Positions 1 through 11,302 of a DNA stretch of 64,000 nt are shown here, piece after piece (the stretch's first letter is position 1; every line of letters begins with the position of its first letter). Position numbers and translations under genes: made by a program. This DNA comes from Pseudomicrostroma phylloplanum (Eukaryota > Basidiomycota > Exobasidiomycetes > Microstromatales), in assembly GCA_039545275.1 (NCBI GenBank), contig BCHS01000001.1:636853-700852 (forward strand), read 5' to 3'. Below the pieces are notes generated by a model. The model was given only the letters and a program-made list of their open reading frames with translations. It was not told the DNA's origin and searched no databases.

Positions 1-950
1 GGCAAGAGAACGATGAAGTGTGAGGATTGAGCAGGAGAACGGACGTTTGTGCGATGCAGAGGGGTGTGCTACGGAGGGGCGCGTGCGAATATGGGCACAG
101 AGCTGACGTAGTGGTCGAGGGTAGCGGAGGAAGAGTAAATGGGCCGTGGGGAGAGGTGGCGTCGCTTTGCCGTGTGCTTTGTTTCCTGCCCCTTGGTGGG
201 TGCTTGGTGTCTTGCACGAGGTCAGCTGTGCTGCTTCTGCTTCTGCTTCTCACACACACCCACACTTGGCACGGCAATCTGTAGACGATCGAGCTAACGC
301 ACACACAAGCAGACTCCGGCAGATGGCCCGAGGTGGAAGACGGTAGGCGTCTACAAAGGGGTGCGTCGCGTACGGAAGGCCGGGAGACTCGCTTTCCTTC
401 TTCCCTCGGCCTCTTTCCGCGTTTGGGCACCAAGGCTCAGCTTGTTGGCCCCCTGCCTGCGCCAATTACGTCAAGCGCCCGCCAAAAGTCCCGCGGTGAT
501 TGAAACTAAGCTCATGTCAACCAAGTCAGGTCGCCACCCGACGGTCTAGGCCGTGGATACCTGCCTGGCTAGGGGGCCATTCCCCAGACAGTCTAGTCGC
601 ACACGTACGAGACTTGGTGCAAGGCTGGCTGCAAGGCGCGAAAGCCGCCGAAATGGCGCAACGGCATTGATACTAGCCGCCCCTTTGTGCTTCCCCACCC
701 CCACATTTCCCCTACAGATGCCATGTGCGGCAGCAACAAGCAGTGGCGCACAGAAAGACGGCACACGGTGGATAGGAAGTCCCTTCCGTGCCGAGGCGGC
801 TTGCACGACTGAGTCTCAGACGTGGGTTGAACGTTTGCTGCTACTACTACTACTACTCCTAAGACATGACACCGTATAGCGGACATTCCGGGGGAAGAAT
901 GATTTAGAGTGTGCTGACGTACGTGCGGAGCCAGGCATATGGTACATTTC
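1..950. other. Left edge, no gene supported
   Basis: I find no open frame with recognisable protein content and no convincing splice-joined model on either strand. The stretch carries short pyrimidine-rich segments and a run of CTA triplets at about 841-857. It probably holds the 3' flank of the cyclin gene that ends at 951 and flanking sequence of a gene outside the window. Confidence 0.5.
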
Positions 951-2495
951 TCACGGCCTCTGCTGGGCAACTCTATCCGCATCCCCTTGTCCGGGGCCAC
1001 GTCTCTTTCTGCCCTCGGTCTCTTCATCATCCCCGACTGTATCTCTCTCCCGCCCTCTATTGCCGCCCGCGGACCCCTTGCCAGGCGGAGCTCTCGTGGG
1101 CTCCGCCGGTTCCTCCTCCTCCATCTCTTCATCAGACCGCTCGGGAGAGGATGGGGGCGAAGTGGTCTGATGTGGATCAGAAGCGAGCGTATATGATGGA
1201 TGCGACGTGACTAGCGACACGTAGTAATGTTGTAGCAGAGCGCCCGAGCACTGCGGATCGCAAATGATGGCAACGTAGAAGTGAGAAAACGTCCTAGGCA
1301 GTGCCCCTTGCGCAATGAACCACTCACTGTCAACCGCCAGTCGATGATGTTCAAGAATTCCTTCTCGAGCATGTTGAGCTCCACCAGTGAGATTCCTCCC
1401 ACTCGAGCATAATGTCCTGTTGCAGCATTGAGACGAGGCGTCAGTTGTCTACCCTATTGTGCGATACCGTGACGGTCGGTGCCCTCTCGGTGCGTTACCC
1501 TCTCACTGGCTCACCATTGGTGCTGAAAGCGTCGCACAAGGCCTTGCTAGCGCATACCACGGCCGCGCATACAAAGCGATGCACGGTCAAGCTACAGATG
1601 GTAAATCCCTTCATCCTCTCGCACACTCTATCGATGTACACGAGCAGTATCAGCGTACAGGCCTTGTCGAGCGATGTATATCGAGCTATGCGGCGTAGGT
1701 ACGAGTGTATTGTGATGGCCGGTGTTGCTCTCGAATGGAAGCGTGTAAGAGCGGACGGGTGCAGCGGAAGCGTATCATTGTGCAGCATCAAGCGATTGAG
1801 CATGTCGGCTAGAACGTCGAAGGACAGAAGGTGGATACTGTGATCAGAAGAGATTCATGTTGCGGCTTAGCTACCCACTCCTACTCACCAACGAGTGCGA
1901 CAATGTCCTCGGAATCTGCATCATCTACCAGGTAGGGAAGGACTTTGACACCTTCTTCCGCCTCCCGGGAAACCGTCAGGGCTTCTGAAGGTGCCGCCTG
2001 ATGGACTGCCTCGGCGGAAGGGGTGCCCAACGGTCCTGTATCCGTGGACGATGACGGAGCTCCTCCCGAAGAAGCGGACGAAGCTATCACGGCCGATCCC
2101 GAAGCTGCGTGGCTGGATCTCCCGGCACTGGGCGGATCAGCGGTATTGATCGGACTGAACCCTGTACTGATCTTCCCGCTGCGACTTTTGCTGTTGCTCC
2201 TACTATGTCGCCGGCTGCCGCTACTAGCAGCTATCGAGGCTGAAGATGGCGAAGAGTCGCTCGACAAGGCCCCCAACTGCTGCACTGGGCCGTGAGCACC
2301 CGGCGGTTGCCCGAACATGACATCGGAAGGAGAGGCCTTGTGTGCAGCTGTGCCTGTGAGAGGCGTGGAGCCGACGGATTTCGGAGGAGAAGATTGGGGC
2401 GTTGCAGCAGCGAAGGGAGCCCTCAGGGGAGGCGCTCCCATCACGGGATGTACAGAAGAAGATGAGGACGATGGCGGCGAGGCATAGCCGTTCAT
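951..2495 (-). CDS. Pho80/PCL-type cyclin (partner of a Pho85-like CDK)
   Basis: Regulatory subunit expected to bind a Pho85-like cyclin-dependent kinase; in yeasts this family acts in phosphate signalling, polarity and glycogen control. Four exons, complement of 2495-1889, 1808-1515, 1416-1328 and 1250-951, give 429 aa. All three introns are GT-AG and each restores frame. Residues about 1-190 are Ser/Pro/Ala-rich and disordered. The cyclin box follows, with family features such as SYLRRIARYT, a conserved ILLVYIDR helix, HYARVGGISL and EFLNIIDWRL, then LLQHYYVSL in the last exon. That exon ends in an acidic Pro/Glu-rich tail. The first intron uses a TAG acceptor just before DMLNRLM; a nearer CAG acceptor at 1838-1840 breaks the frame and was rejected. 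The start is the first ATG of the Ser-rich exon, so the N terminus is less certain than the cyclin fold. Which PCL subgroup it belongs to cannot be settled here. Confidence 0.85.
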
Positions 2496-3360
2496 TGTTG
2501 CGTTGCGAGTTGAACGAGGTGGCTAGCTACCACTGACGCAGGTCGAGGCCCAAAGGGTAGCCCAGAGTGGAAGATGCTGATGCGAAGCGAAGGCCCGGAA
2601 GAGGTCGTGAAGAGCTATCCGGAGCGCAGCCATTCCGCACTACTGACCCAGAGGAGTAAAATCAGGTATCAGAGGGCCAGCTCTGGTGTCGGGAAGGCAG
2701 TTGCTGAAGACAGGGTGTGGACAGAAGGCGAGCTTTGGCCGCTCCGCATTCCCGGACCGACTCGCTCGGCGCAATTATTGGGAATGCAACGAGCGGTACT
2801 GTCGGATACGGTAGAGCGTCACTACCGGGACTGGACCGGAAAAAATCCAAGCAAGGGAATAGGGCAATAGATGGCAAGTTGATTGGTGACGGCAGGGCTC
2901 AAGGAGGGAAGAATGGCACCTCGGGAGCCCCAGAACGTGCGCCCCCGCTCGCCCGATCGCGGAACGGAAGCGGCAAAGGATCAAGCGGGTCGCTTGGACA
3001 ATGTCAGGCGAATATACCGGCAAGGCTGCTTGCACGCCCAGTCAGGAGCACCTCTGCCCACATCGAGGTGGGTGTGTCTGTGCGATGGTCATCGCTGTTG
3101 CTCTGGTGGCTCAACACTCTCAGCAGAACATCGAATATCCCAATTGACCATGTCAACTTTCCCTCACCGCACCTTGTGACGGCGTGGGATGCGGGAAGCC
3201 GCCTAGACTGGTCTCACCTCTGCCCCGCATCTCCACACAACACACACACTCGCTCTTCGGCTCTTTCACGCGTGGTGCAGAACAACACTCGCCCTCCTTC
3301 CTACCACGCCATTCGCTCTTCCATCCGCACCTCACCTCACCCCATATCCGCCTGTCCACT
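2496..3360. other. Divergent intergenic region cyclin/SEY1
   Basis: About 865 bases between two divergent start codons, so it should hold both promoters and leaders. Plus-strand open frames here have no family signal and biased composition. The last 150 bases before SEY1 are rich in C and T, as expected of a fungal 5' leader. No clear TATA element was recognised. Confidence 0.5.
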
Positions 3361-6135
3361 ATGGAAATGAACATTGCCTCTGCCCAGCGCATCCTCGACG
3401 ATGAGAACGCTCGGCAAAGCAATGGGCAGGAGAGCATACTCGATGGAGCCAGCGAAACCGCAAAGGCAGCCCTCGCTGAAACCACCTCGACCATCTCTGC
3501 TGGCGTCAGCAAGGCCGCAGCGCCCTTGTCAAGCTCAAGCTTTGGAGCTCCTTCTGCTGCCCAAACCTCCTCAGCTACACATGCAGCTTCTTCACCAGCG
3601 CCTGTAGCCCCCTCTGAACGCATCCAGCTCATCGATGAGGAGCAGAAGTTCACACCCGCCATGGGCGAATCCCTTCGAAGGTGGCAGCTGGAAGATGCAG
3701 GATTCGGTTACGACTTGTGTGCGGTGCTCGGCAGTCAGTCCACTGGAAAGTCCACCCTGCTCAACAAGCTCTTCGGGACCTCCTTTGACGTGATGGACGA
3801 GTCTCGTAGGCAGCAGACGACCAAGGGTGTTTGGATGTGTCGAGGACAGGGCATGAACGTCTTGGTCATGGACGTCGAGGGTACTGATGGCAGAGAGCGA
3901 GGCGAAGACCAGGACTTCGAGCGCAAGTCGGCGTTGTTCAGCATGGCAAGCGCAGAGTGTCTCATTGTGAACATGTGGGAACATCAGGTGGGTCTGTACC
4001 AAGGAGCCAACATGGGCCTCCTCAAGACTGTCTTCGAGGTGAACCTGGGGCTCTTCCAGGCTGGCAAGTCGAGGAGCCATGCCGCAAAGGAAAAGACCCT
4101 TTTGTGCTTCGTCATCCGAGACCATATCGGTGCCACCCCGCTGGAGAACCTCCGGAATACCCTGATGGCCGACCTAAGGAGGATCTGGGATTCTCTGTCC
4201 AAGGTGAGTCTCGAAGGAGGTGTTTGTGCCTCAGAGCTCCTGCTGACAACCCATTCTGACCGACTCGTCCCTTGCAGCCCGAAGGCCTGGAATTATCCAC
4301 TATCGAGACTTTCTTCGACTTTGACTTCGTGACACTGCCTCACAAGCTGCTCCAGCCGGCCGAATTCGACGCACAAGTCGCTTCTTTTCGAACACGATTC
4401 ACAGATCCGTCCCGCAAAGACTTCATCTTCCGGCCCGAGTACCACAAACGCATTCCTGCAGACGGTCTCCCCCACTACCTAGGCAGTATCTGGGAGCAGG
4501 TCCAGACGAACAAAGACCTTGATCTCCCCACTCAGCAGGAGCTTCTCGCACAATTCCGCTGTGATGAGATTGCCAACGCCGCTTTCGCTACCTTCGCCAA
4601 TGATGTTAAAGTCTTCAGGCGCCCGCTTGAGACTGGAGAAGTGCTGGCAGATCTTGGCACGTTGATGGGCGCACATCGAGGAAAGGCCATCGAAGACTTT
4701 GATAAGGCTGCCTCGAGGTATCATGCCGAGGTCTACAAGCGCAAGCGACTGGACCTACTCGAGAAGCTGAACAGCACTCTATCACCGTTCTTCCTTGGTC
4801 AGCTCAAGAACCTGCACAAGAAGGTCGTGGCATTCTTCAGGGCATCCGTGCTCGAGAAGCTTCGGGGAGAGAATTACGACTTCTCGACGGTCGTATCGTC
4901 TGAGCGCAAGAAGGCCCTCATCGCTTTTGAGACAGGTGCTACAGCCATTAAGCTCAACGATACGGATTGGGCGTACGATGATGAGTTCGAGCAGCTCAAG
5001 CAAAGTGTAGACGACATCGCTGACCAATGTCGAGCCGAGGAGACGAAGAAGATGGTCCTTCAAATCGAACGTATGGTCAAGAAGGACGTGGCCGAGCCTA
5101 CCGAGCTAGCACTTGCCCGGCCGAAAGCAGACATGTGGGATCAGATCCTCGTGGCCTTCGCTGAGGCTTTGGACAAGGCGGAGTCTGCGTACATGAAGAA
5201 AGCTCGCTCTTTCAACTGCACAGAGGAGGAGAACGTGAGAGCTCTAAGAACCCTCAAGAGGCGGTCGTGGCTCTCCCTCAGGGCGAAGATTGACGAGCAG
5301 ACGGTGGATTCGATCTTGATCAACAAGCTGCGGACTGCCTTCGAAGATCGCTTCAGGTACGATGAAGAGGGCGTGCCGAGGGTGTGGCGTCCAGACGATG
5401 ACATCGACACCATCTTTCGCAAAGCACGGGACGAGACGCTTGCCCTCCTTCCTTTGTACTCCAAGATCAAGCCTCAAGAATCTTCGCGAGAGGTATCTCT
5501 TCCTTCCACTGCAGATGACGCAGAGTCGGCCTCAGCAGTGGAGCGCGGCGAAGAAGAGGAGTTCGATTTCCCTTCCTCGCTCGTCGTCTTCTCTGAGACG
5601 CGCAAAGTCGAGCTTGGGAACCGATTCAGGAAAGAGGCAGATGCCTACTACGTCGAGGCAAAGAGGTCTACGGTATCCAGTATCGCTCAGATCCCTTACT
5701 GGATGTACGGCGTGATTGCCGTCCTCGGCTGGAACGAGTTCATTGCGGTCTTGTCGAGTCCGATCTACTTTGCGACCTTGGTCGTATTGGCCGGCACGGC
5801 TTACATGATCTGGTACCTCAACATGACAGGACCGGTCTTGTCGGTAAGTCACCAGTGCCAGCGAGTGCGGTCTCTCCTTCAGAGAGTAGTATGCTCACCC
5901 TTGCGCTCTTCCCCCTTCTTGTTCCTCCTCTCAGGTCGGCAAAGCAATGGGCCGCGAGGTGCACCGCGTGACCGACGCCAAATTGCGAGAGCACTTCTCC
6001 CAGCCCGTGCCGCAGCCCGCCTTCCTCGCAGAGAGCCACAGGACCGCCTCGTCGGCTCAGAGGAGAAGCAACGCCACTGCCAGCTCAGCCGATCAAGGAG
6101 AGGAGATTGAGCTGCAGGAGAAGAAGCTAGAGTAG
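3361..6135 (+). CDS. SEY1: Sey1/RHD3/atlastin-type dynamin-like GTPase
   Basis: ER-membrane GTPase that drives homotypic fusion of ER tubules and keeps the tubular network. Three exons, 3361-4203, 4278-5843 and 5935-6135, give 869 aa, close to other fungal Sey1 proteins. An N-terminal Ser/Ala-rich region of about 90 residues precedes the GTPase domain. The P-loop GSQSTGKST lies near residues 124-132, the G3 segment [11 protein letters not shown] near 171, and an RDH-type G4 motif near 253. A long helical middle domain follows. Two hydrophobic segments near residues 757-800 form the expected membrane hairpin ([14 protein letters not shown] and [19 protein letters not shown]), and a short cytosolic tail with an amphipathic stretch ends in LQEKKLE. 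Both introns have GTGAGT/GTAAGT donors and keep frame. The start ATG is the first in the exon. Function is confident from domain order and motifs. Confidence 0.95.
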
Positions 6136-6413
6136 GCTCGGGTCGTAGGGAAGGGAGAGCATTGAACATTGGTACCATGCTGAAGAGACGATATTCTGGG
6201 CGTCTTGTCTAATTCGACTTCTCACAATCTATCAATACCACAGACTGTCTGCATCGTATGGTGTTATTGTGGCATGAGTCAATGACAAGCTAAGAGGAGA
6301 TGGAGAGCAAGCAGCAGAGAGAGTGTCGGAATCGTGATAGTATACATGGAACGTTCTGTGGAGCACGGCGGGCAAGAATGCTCCTGTTGTCACCAGCCCA
6401 TCTTCTTGCTGGC

Positions 6414-7717
6414 TCAGACCAGCATCTCGGTCAACCAATCCGCCTCTCCCTCCGCAGGCTGGAAGTGCCACTGCGGCACCACGCGGGGGCAGCGCGGCGC
6501 ATCAAGCCAGCGCTCAAAAGACAGCTGCGCCTCGGTCTTCTCCTCGCCGTCGACGGTAACTTCCTCCGAGGAGAGTGTAGCGGGCCATGCGGCTGAAGAG
6601 GGCGAAGCAGGAGGGGAGGTCGTTGAGGCGCTTGGGAGGAGGGAGGTCGAGCGAGGTGCGCCTGCTGCTGCTGTTGCTGCTGTGAGAGAGGCGCCATCGG
6701 GACCCTGTCGACGCCTGCGCACCGATCTGTCCGAGCTCTCATCTTCTTGAGAGCTAGAGCTAGAGCTGCTCGTGTCGGAGGTGCTCAAAGCAGCAGCAGC
6801 AGGGATAGATCCTGAGGCGTCCTCGGCTGAGCGTCGGCGAGCAGATGATCCTCGCTTCTGCACAACGGAGTGCTGGAAAGGACCCTGTCGACTACTAGAC
6901 GCGCGCCTTGGTGTCACCGCCAGGGTCGAAGCAGCTGCAGAGGGCACTTGTGCTCCAGTGGGTTGCAGCAAGGGTGCGGGCTGCAGCGCTGTGTATGTGG
7001 GTGGAGCGTCTTGGTGTTGGGCTACCGTGTCGGTGTAGGAAGGAGGCGGGTTGGATGAGCGCAAGATCCGTAGTACCTCGACACTGCAAGAGAAAGAAAG
7101 GCACGAAGGGAGCACGACAGGTCAGCCACTTGGCTCACTTGCATGTCAATGTCTGTCCGCAGCCAGCACTCACGCAAAAGTCGCCACGTCCTTAAGCGCC
7201 CTAACGTCCTCCCTCCTAGCCCTAATCGTCTTCGCCAAGTCCAACAGCGTCCTCTTCGGCCAGCCTTCTCTACTGCGCGTACGATAAGCATTGAGTTCCG
7301 ACTGGTACACCTCGGTGTACCTCCGCTCGGCGCGCAGGCACGACCACAGCCAGCTGTACAGCACGGCAGTGAGGACCTCCTCCCCTGCACGGGCGTGCAG
7401 GTGGGAGACTTGCGCACCCAGCTCGTTGGAGGCGAGTTGGAGCGAGTCGCTGTCTCGTGCGGCGGAGGAAGAGTGGTCACGGGCTGAGGCTGTGCAAGGG
7501 GAAGAGTGAATCATCAGAGACAGGGGTTGAAGAGGGTCAGCGCCTGCTCCGAAAGTGTGCGATGAGTGCCTCGAACCCTCGTCCACTCACCAAAAGCGCA
7601 CACGGCCAACTCCAGCAAAGCTTGGAACGCAGATAAGTGGGCGAGCGGGGAGCTCAGCACCACACTGAAGGTGGAGCCATGCAGGTGGATCTCGGCTGAG
7701 TTGAGCTGCTGAGGCAT
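6414..7717 (-). CDS. Unrecognised protein with two PPxY motifs
   Basis: I do not recognise this family. Three exons, complement of 7717-7591, 7489-7174 and 7083-6414, give 370 aa; both joins keep frame and use GTGAGT donors. Residues 1 to about 155 look like a folded helical domain, with few low-complexity runs and several Leu/Ala/Arg-rich amphipathic stretches (for example VLYSWLWSCLRAERRYTEVY). After this come two proline motifs, PPPSY at about 160-164 and PPTY at about 175-178. The rest is Ser/Ala/Arg-rich, ending in a more ordered acidic segment with WLDAPRCPRVVPQWHF. PPxY motifs normally bind WW domains, for instance of Rsp5/NEDD4 ubiquitin ligases, so an adaptor or substrate role is possible. 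That is inference only. It is convergent with SEY1, about 280 bases away. Confidence 0.65.
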
Positions 7718-8396
7718 GTCTGAAAAGGTGCGGGAGGATGTGGGCGAGGTGTGTGGTGAAGGTAAGGAGGCGTTTCAGGTCGAGTACTGCGGTGCGTGTG
7801 AGGTATGAGCTACGTTGCGTTGGTTATCGATACAAGAAGGCACAGTACCATGTTCGCTCTTCCCCTTATATGAGCCACGAACCCTCCTCAGCGACCAGAC
7901 GAGCCCCAAGTCAGATCACATCCTACTCTAATCAATCGCTACGCATACACACACCCAGAAGGAGCCATGCCATCAGAGCTTATTCAGGATCTCAACCCCA
8001 CGCACGTCCACCGCATGAACGATCAATGAGAGGCGCGATCGCTCCAGTCTGGTCCATCGGGCGCACAAGGGGGATCAGAAGCTGACAGCTGCTCCAGTCC
8101 CCTCTCTACTCCGTGACAGGGGTCTCAGGGAGGCATGAGCCTCGCAGTCGCAGCTCTTCAGCCCGAGGTTCGGACCGCTCGACTAAGATGCGCACGCTCG
8201 GTCCTCCTCTCGCCCACCGCGACCGACCAAGCGACCGACCGAGATAGGGGTAGTGACACATGCGTGCGAGGGACTCCACTCTGTGAGTCGAGCATGTCAG
8301 GCCTTGATCAAGGCGAGGAGGAGCGCGTAATGGATGTATTGCTCAACATCATGCGCGAAGTGAACAAGCATGCGACGACGACAGCGCCCCTTCGCT
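7718..8396. other. Intergenic region, PPxY gene/NUP54
   Basis: About 680 bases holding the promoter of the PPxY gene and the 3' flank of the nucleoporin gene, both on the minus strand. The only item of note is a 41-codon plus-strand frame at 8294-8419 that overlaps the nucleoporin 3' end. No RNA gene was recognised. Confidence 0.5.
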
Positions 8397-10137
8397 CTAC
8401 GCCATTGTCGCCCCTCTGAGTCCAGCTCCACTCTTGACTGTCCCGATGAGCTGCACGCCCTTGAGACCCTGCAGGACAGTATCGAGTGCTCGACTGTCCT
8501 CCTCTAGCGTAGCAATGAGGTGGTTGAGACCTTGCTGCTGCTGAGCCAGGATCTGTGGAGGATAATACGCACAAAGCGTCGTCACGGACGTCAGATTGGA
8601 CGGGTCGGTGAAGTCGTCTGACACGCTCTGCCCGGATCGTACTCACGTTGGCCACCTCCTCCACGCCGCGTTCGTCCACGACTGCCCACTCCACGCTGGG
8701 TTTCCTGCCCTCCTGCTCCAACATCTCCCTCCGTGTCTTGACTGCTCCCAGCATGCTCCACAGCTCATTCACCCTCGCCCTTAACCGCCCGTTGGTCGCT
8801 CCAGCACCACCCCCACCACTACCACCGAACCCGCCTCCTTCGCTGCCACCGGCCGACTCGAGCTCAGCTTCGCACGCTTCTAGCTTGCTTCGCAGGGCCT
8901 CTTCCTCTTTTGTCACGCTCGTTCCCCTCAGAGATGGGATCAGGACGTGCGACTTGCGGGCAATGCTGACAATGCGGTGATGCAGGGCTGCTTGCCTCTT
9001 CATGGCTGCCGATGTCCGCACCGAGTCGCTGAGACTGTGCTTCTGCTCCAAGGCTGATATCCTCTCGTTGATCGTCTTGAGATGGGAGGATTGACGATTC
9101 GCCTCCCCTTCCTGAGACGCAAGCCGTGTCTTGAGGTCAGGAAAGCCAATGGCGAGGACTGGTACCAATCTACCGAGTTGCAAAAGGGGTGTGGGTGAGC
9201 CAAGTAGCATTTAATCGCATGGTGCGTCATTGAGGGACCTCACTCACCTTGTCCAGTCTGGGTTCTCTCTGCTAGCCCTCTCCCACAAGGCATCGTGAAT
9301 GGGTCCGACTGCGTCCTGCCTCCTACCAAAGTTGGGACTGCTCTCAAAGGGTCCTCCTCCACCAGCTCCAGCTGGTCCAGCAGGCGGCAGGATACCCTGC
9401 GGGATGTTGTTGTAGAAGTAGGTCTGGCAGGCAAAGACCAAAGGTTGGAGATAATTCATCAGCTTGCCCTTCTTTGATAATGCCGACCCTCGTCTCTGAC
9501 TCACCATGAACCGACAGGTCTGAAGATTGTTTGTATCCCACGCCAATCTGATCGCCTCCATCTTCTGATTGAGCGAAGCTCCCAACCGCTTGTCCTGCTG
9601 GCTCTGCTGCTGCTGCTGCTGCTGTTGTTGTCCTGCACTACTGTTGCCCAACTGCGATACGCCGAACTGGGACTGCCCCAATGAGTTCTGCTGCTGCTGA
9701 GGCTGATTCTGCTGAGACTGTTGAGGCTGCTGCTGTGTCGTGCTGCTCCCAAAGGAGAATCCACCGAGCTTCGGAGCCTGTGATTGGTTCAGACTGCTCG
9801 ATGCTCCCCCTCCGAACAGGCCACTGCCGAAACCCCCGCTGGTGGTGGAAGGAGGACCCTGTTGCCCGGCTTGCTGCTGTTGCTGAGGCTGTCCAAAGCT
9901 GAACCCTCCTGTTGTTCCACCTGTTGTCGCTCCAGCAGCTCCACCCGCGGCTGGCTGCTGAGTTGAAGACCCAAAGCTGAAGCCGCTCGTAGCGGGCTGT
10001 TGTTGTTGCTGCTGCTGAGGCTGAGGCTGAGATGTCGACGCATTGCCGAAGCTGAAGCCTCCCGTGGAAGACTGCGCAGCTGTGCCCTGCTGGCTCGTGG
10101 AGGCAGGTGCTCCAAAGGAGAATGCCATGGTGGGCAA
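8397..10137 (-). CDS. NUP54: FG nucleoporin of the Nup54/Nup57 family
   Basis: Subunit of the central channel of the nuclear pore (the Nsp1/Nup62 subcomplex); its FG repeats form the transport barrier and its coiled coils assemble the trimer. Four exons, complement of 10137-9505, 9423-9248, 9169-8647 and 8552-8397, give 495 aa. The first ~190 residues carry repeated FSFG/GFSFG motifs separated by Gln/Ser/Gly spacers, with poly-Gln runs from CAG/CTG repeats near 9603-9630. The folded part starts at KMEAIRLAWD and continues through TYFYNNIP, a typical Nup54 segment, and PDWTRLVPVLAIGFPDL. Heptad-like helices (ISALEQKHSL, RLRARVNELW) run to the C terminus, interrupted by a Gly-rich insert. All three introns are short with GTGAGT donors and restore frame. 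I cannot separate the yeast Nup57 and animal Nup54 names by sequence alone. Confidence 0.92.
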
Positions 10138-10400
10138 ATGGACAATGTGTGCTGGTATAGACGTGTCTCGGCGGTGAGAAGGTCGTCGCCTCGCCTCGGA
10201 TGTGAGACAAGATCAAAGCCACGCTCCCGCACGCGCAGACCATCCCACCAGCTGCTCCACACCGGAACGGAAGGGAGAGGCAGCTACGCCTTGACCAGGC
10301 AGGCAGGCAGGCAGACAGCCAAGGCAGTAAGGCACTCACTCATTCATTGACTTACATCCCATCGTACCGCCCTCACCTCCTCCCTCCCCGTCTGGTCAGC

Positions 10401-10996
10401 ATGTCATCCTCATCCTCCACCATCACTCCCACAGTGCCCCGCCTAGACACCTCCGACCCGCGTCGCTTCGACCGGGTGCGCCCCTTCACCCTCCCGGCAG
10501 AATGGCGCAGCGAAGACCTCGATGCCTACGGCAGTCTCCTGGCCAGCGCGAGCATCATCTCCGGTGGAGCACTCCTGACTAGGATGCCGCATTTTGCTTA
10601 TGTTGGTCTGCTGTGTGAGTGCGAGAGGGCGAGAGCCGAGCTGTGGTCCCGTGAAGAGGAGACTGCAATACTCACATCGCGACCCAACATTCCTGCGTCC
10701 CCGTCCCCCCCCCCTTGCGTTTTCAGTCGCCCTGGCTCACATCGCCCACTACAAGCCCCTCAGCGCCAGGTCCAGCTCAGACACCACCGGCGGACCCTAC
10801 ACGTCCCTCGGGTGAGTATCCCTCGCTTTCCTTCTCTGCCCCCACCGCCGCACATCCCGTGTGCTTACCCTCCTTTTGCCTCGCCTCGCCTCGCCTCGCT
10901 TGACCTCACAGCTTCTCCATCTTGTCAGTCGGAATGACCGTCGTGCAGCGGGTGCTCAACCCCGTGATTGAGGCCAAGGTGGCGCAGAGTGCCTAG
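10401..10996 (+). CDS. Asterix/PAT-complex-like small ER membrane protein
   Basis: Small membrane protein resembling Asterix (WDR83OS, UPF0139), which with CCDC47 acts as an intramembrane chaperone for multipass proteins at the ER. Three exons, 10401-10614, 10727-10811 and 10912-10996, give 127 aa, the expected size. After a Ser/Thr-rich start comes the family-like DPRRFDRVRPF segment. Then there are hydrophobic stretches around ASASIISGGALLTRM and FAYVGLLFALAHIAHY, and a last one, FSILSVGMTVVQRVLNPVIE. Both introns keep frame; the second contains a run of CTCGC repeats just before its branch/acceptor region. The assignment rests on length, the DPRR motif, membrane segments and the final NP-containing helix, so it is good but not certain. 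Confidence 0.8.
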
Positions 10997-11302
10997 TGCT
11001 TCCCGAGGACGAAGAATGTGAAGAGTGGAGATGGACGGAGGCTGGCCGGGCAGAAATGATATACCGGGACGTACGCTCGCACGGAACGGGAGAGATGGGG
11101 GCATGATGGTATAGAGTATGATGGCATGGTGTATACAGCAAGAGCAAGGAAGCAAAGGAGCAAAGGAAGCATATAGTGTACAATACAACAACTCACTTAC
11201 CTCCGCCTCCACAGATGGTATGAGTGATGGACGGCGACGGCGGCGGCGGCGGCGAGGGCCAATCAAAGAGCTCCCTCGCAGGCGAAGCCTCATCAAAATA
11301 CT
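10997..11302. other. Convergent 3' flanks, Asterix-like gene/ATG14
   Basis: About 306 bases between two convergent stop codons, probably shared 3' untranslated sequence. It includes a short run of GGC triplets near 11232-11255. Nothing else is recognisable. Confidence 0.5.

Noticed and set aside
841..857. CTA triplet run
   Set aside because: Too short and isolated to be more than a microsatellite.
593..1132. 179-codon minus-strand frame near the left edge
   Set aside because: Overlaps the last exon of the cyclin in another frame and has Arg/Pro-rich content without domain features.
2717..3370. 217-codon plus-strand frame upstream of SEY1
   Set aside because: Lies in the SEY1 promoter and leader, no motif, Ser/Arg/Pro-rich composition.
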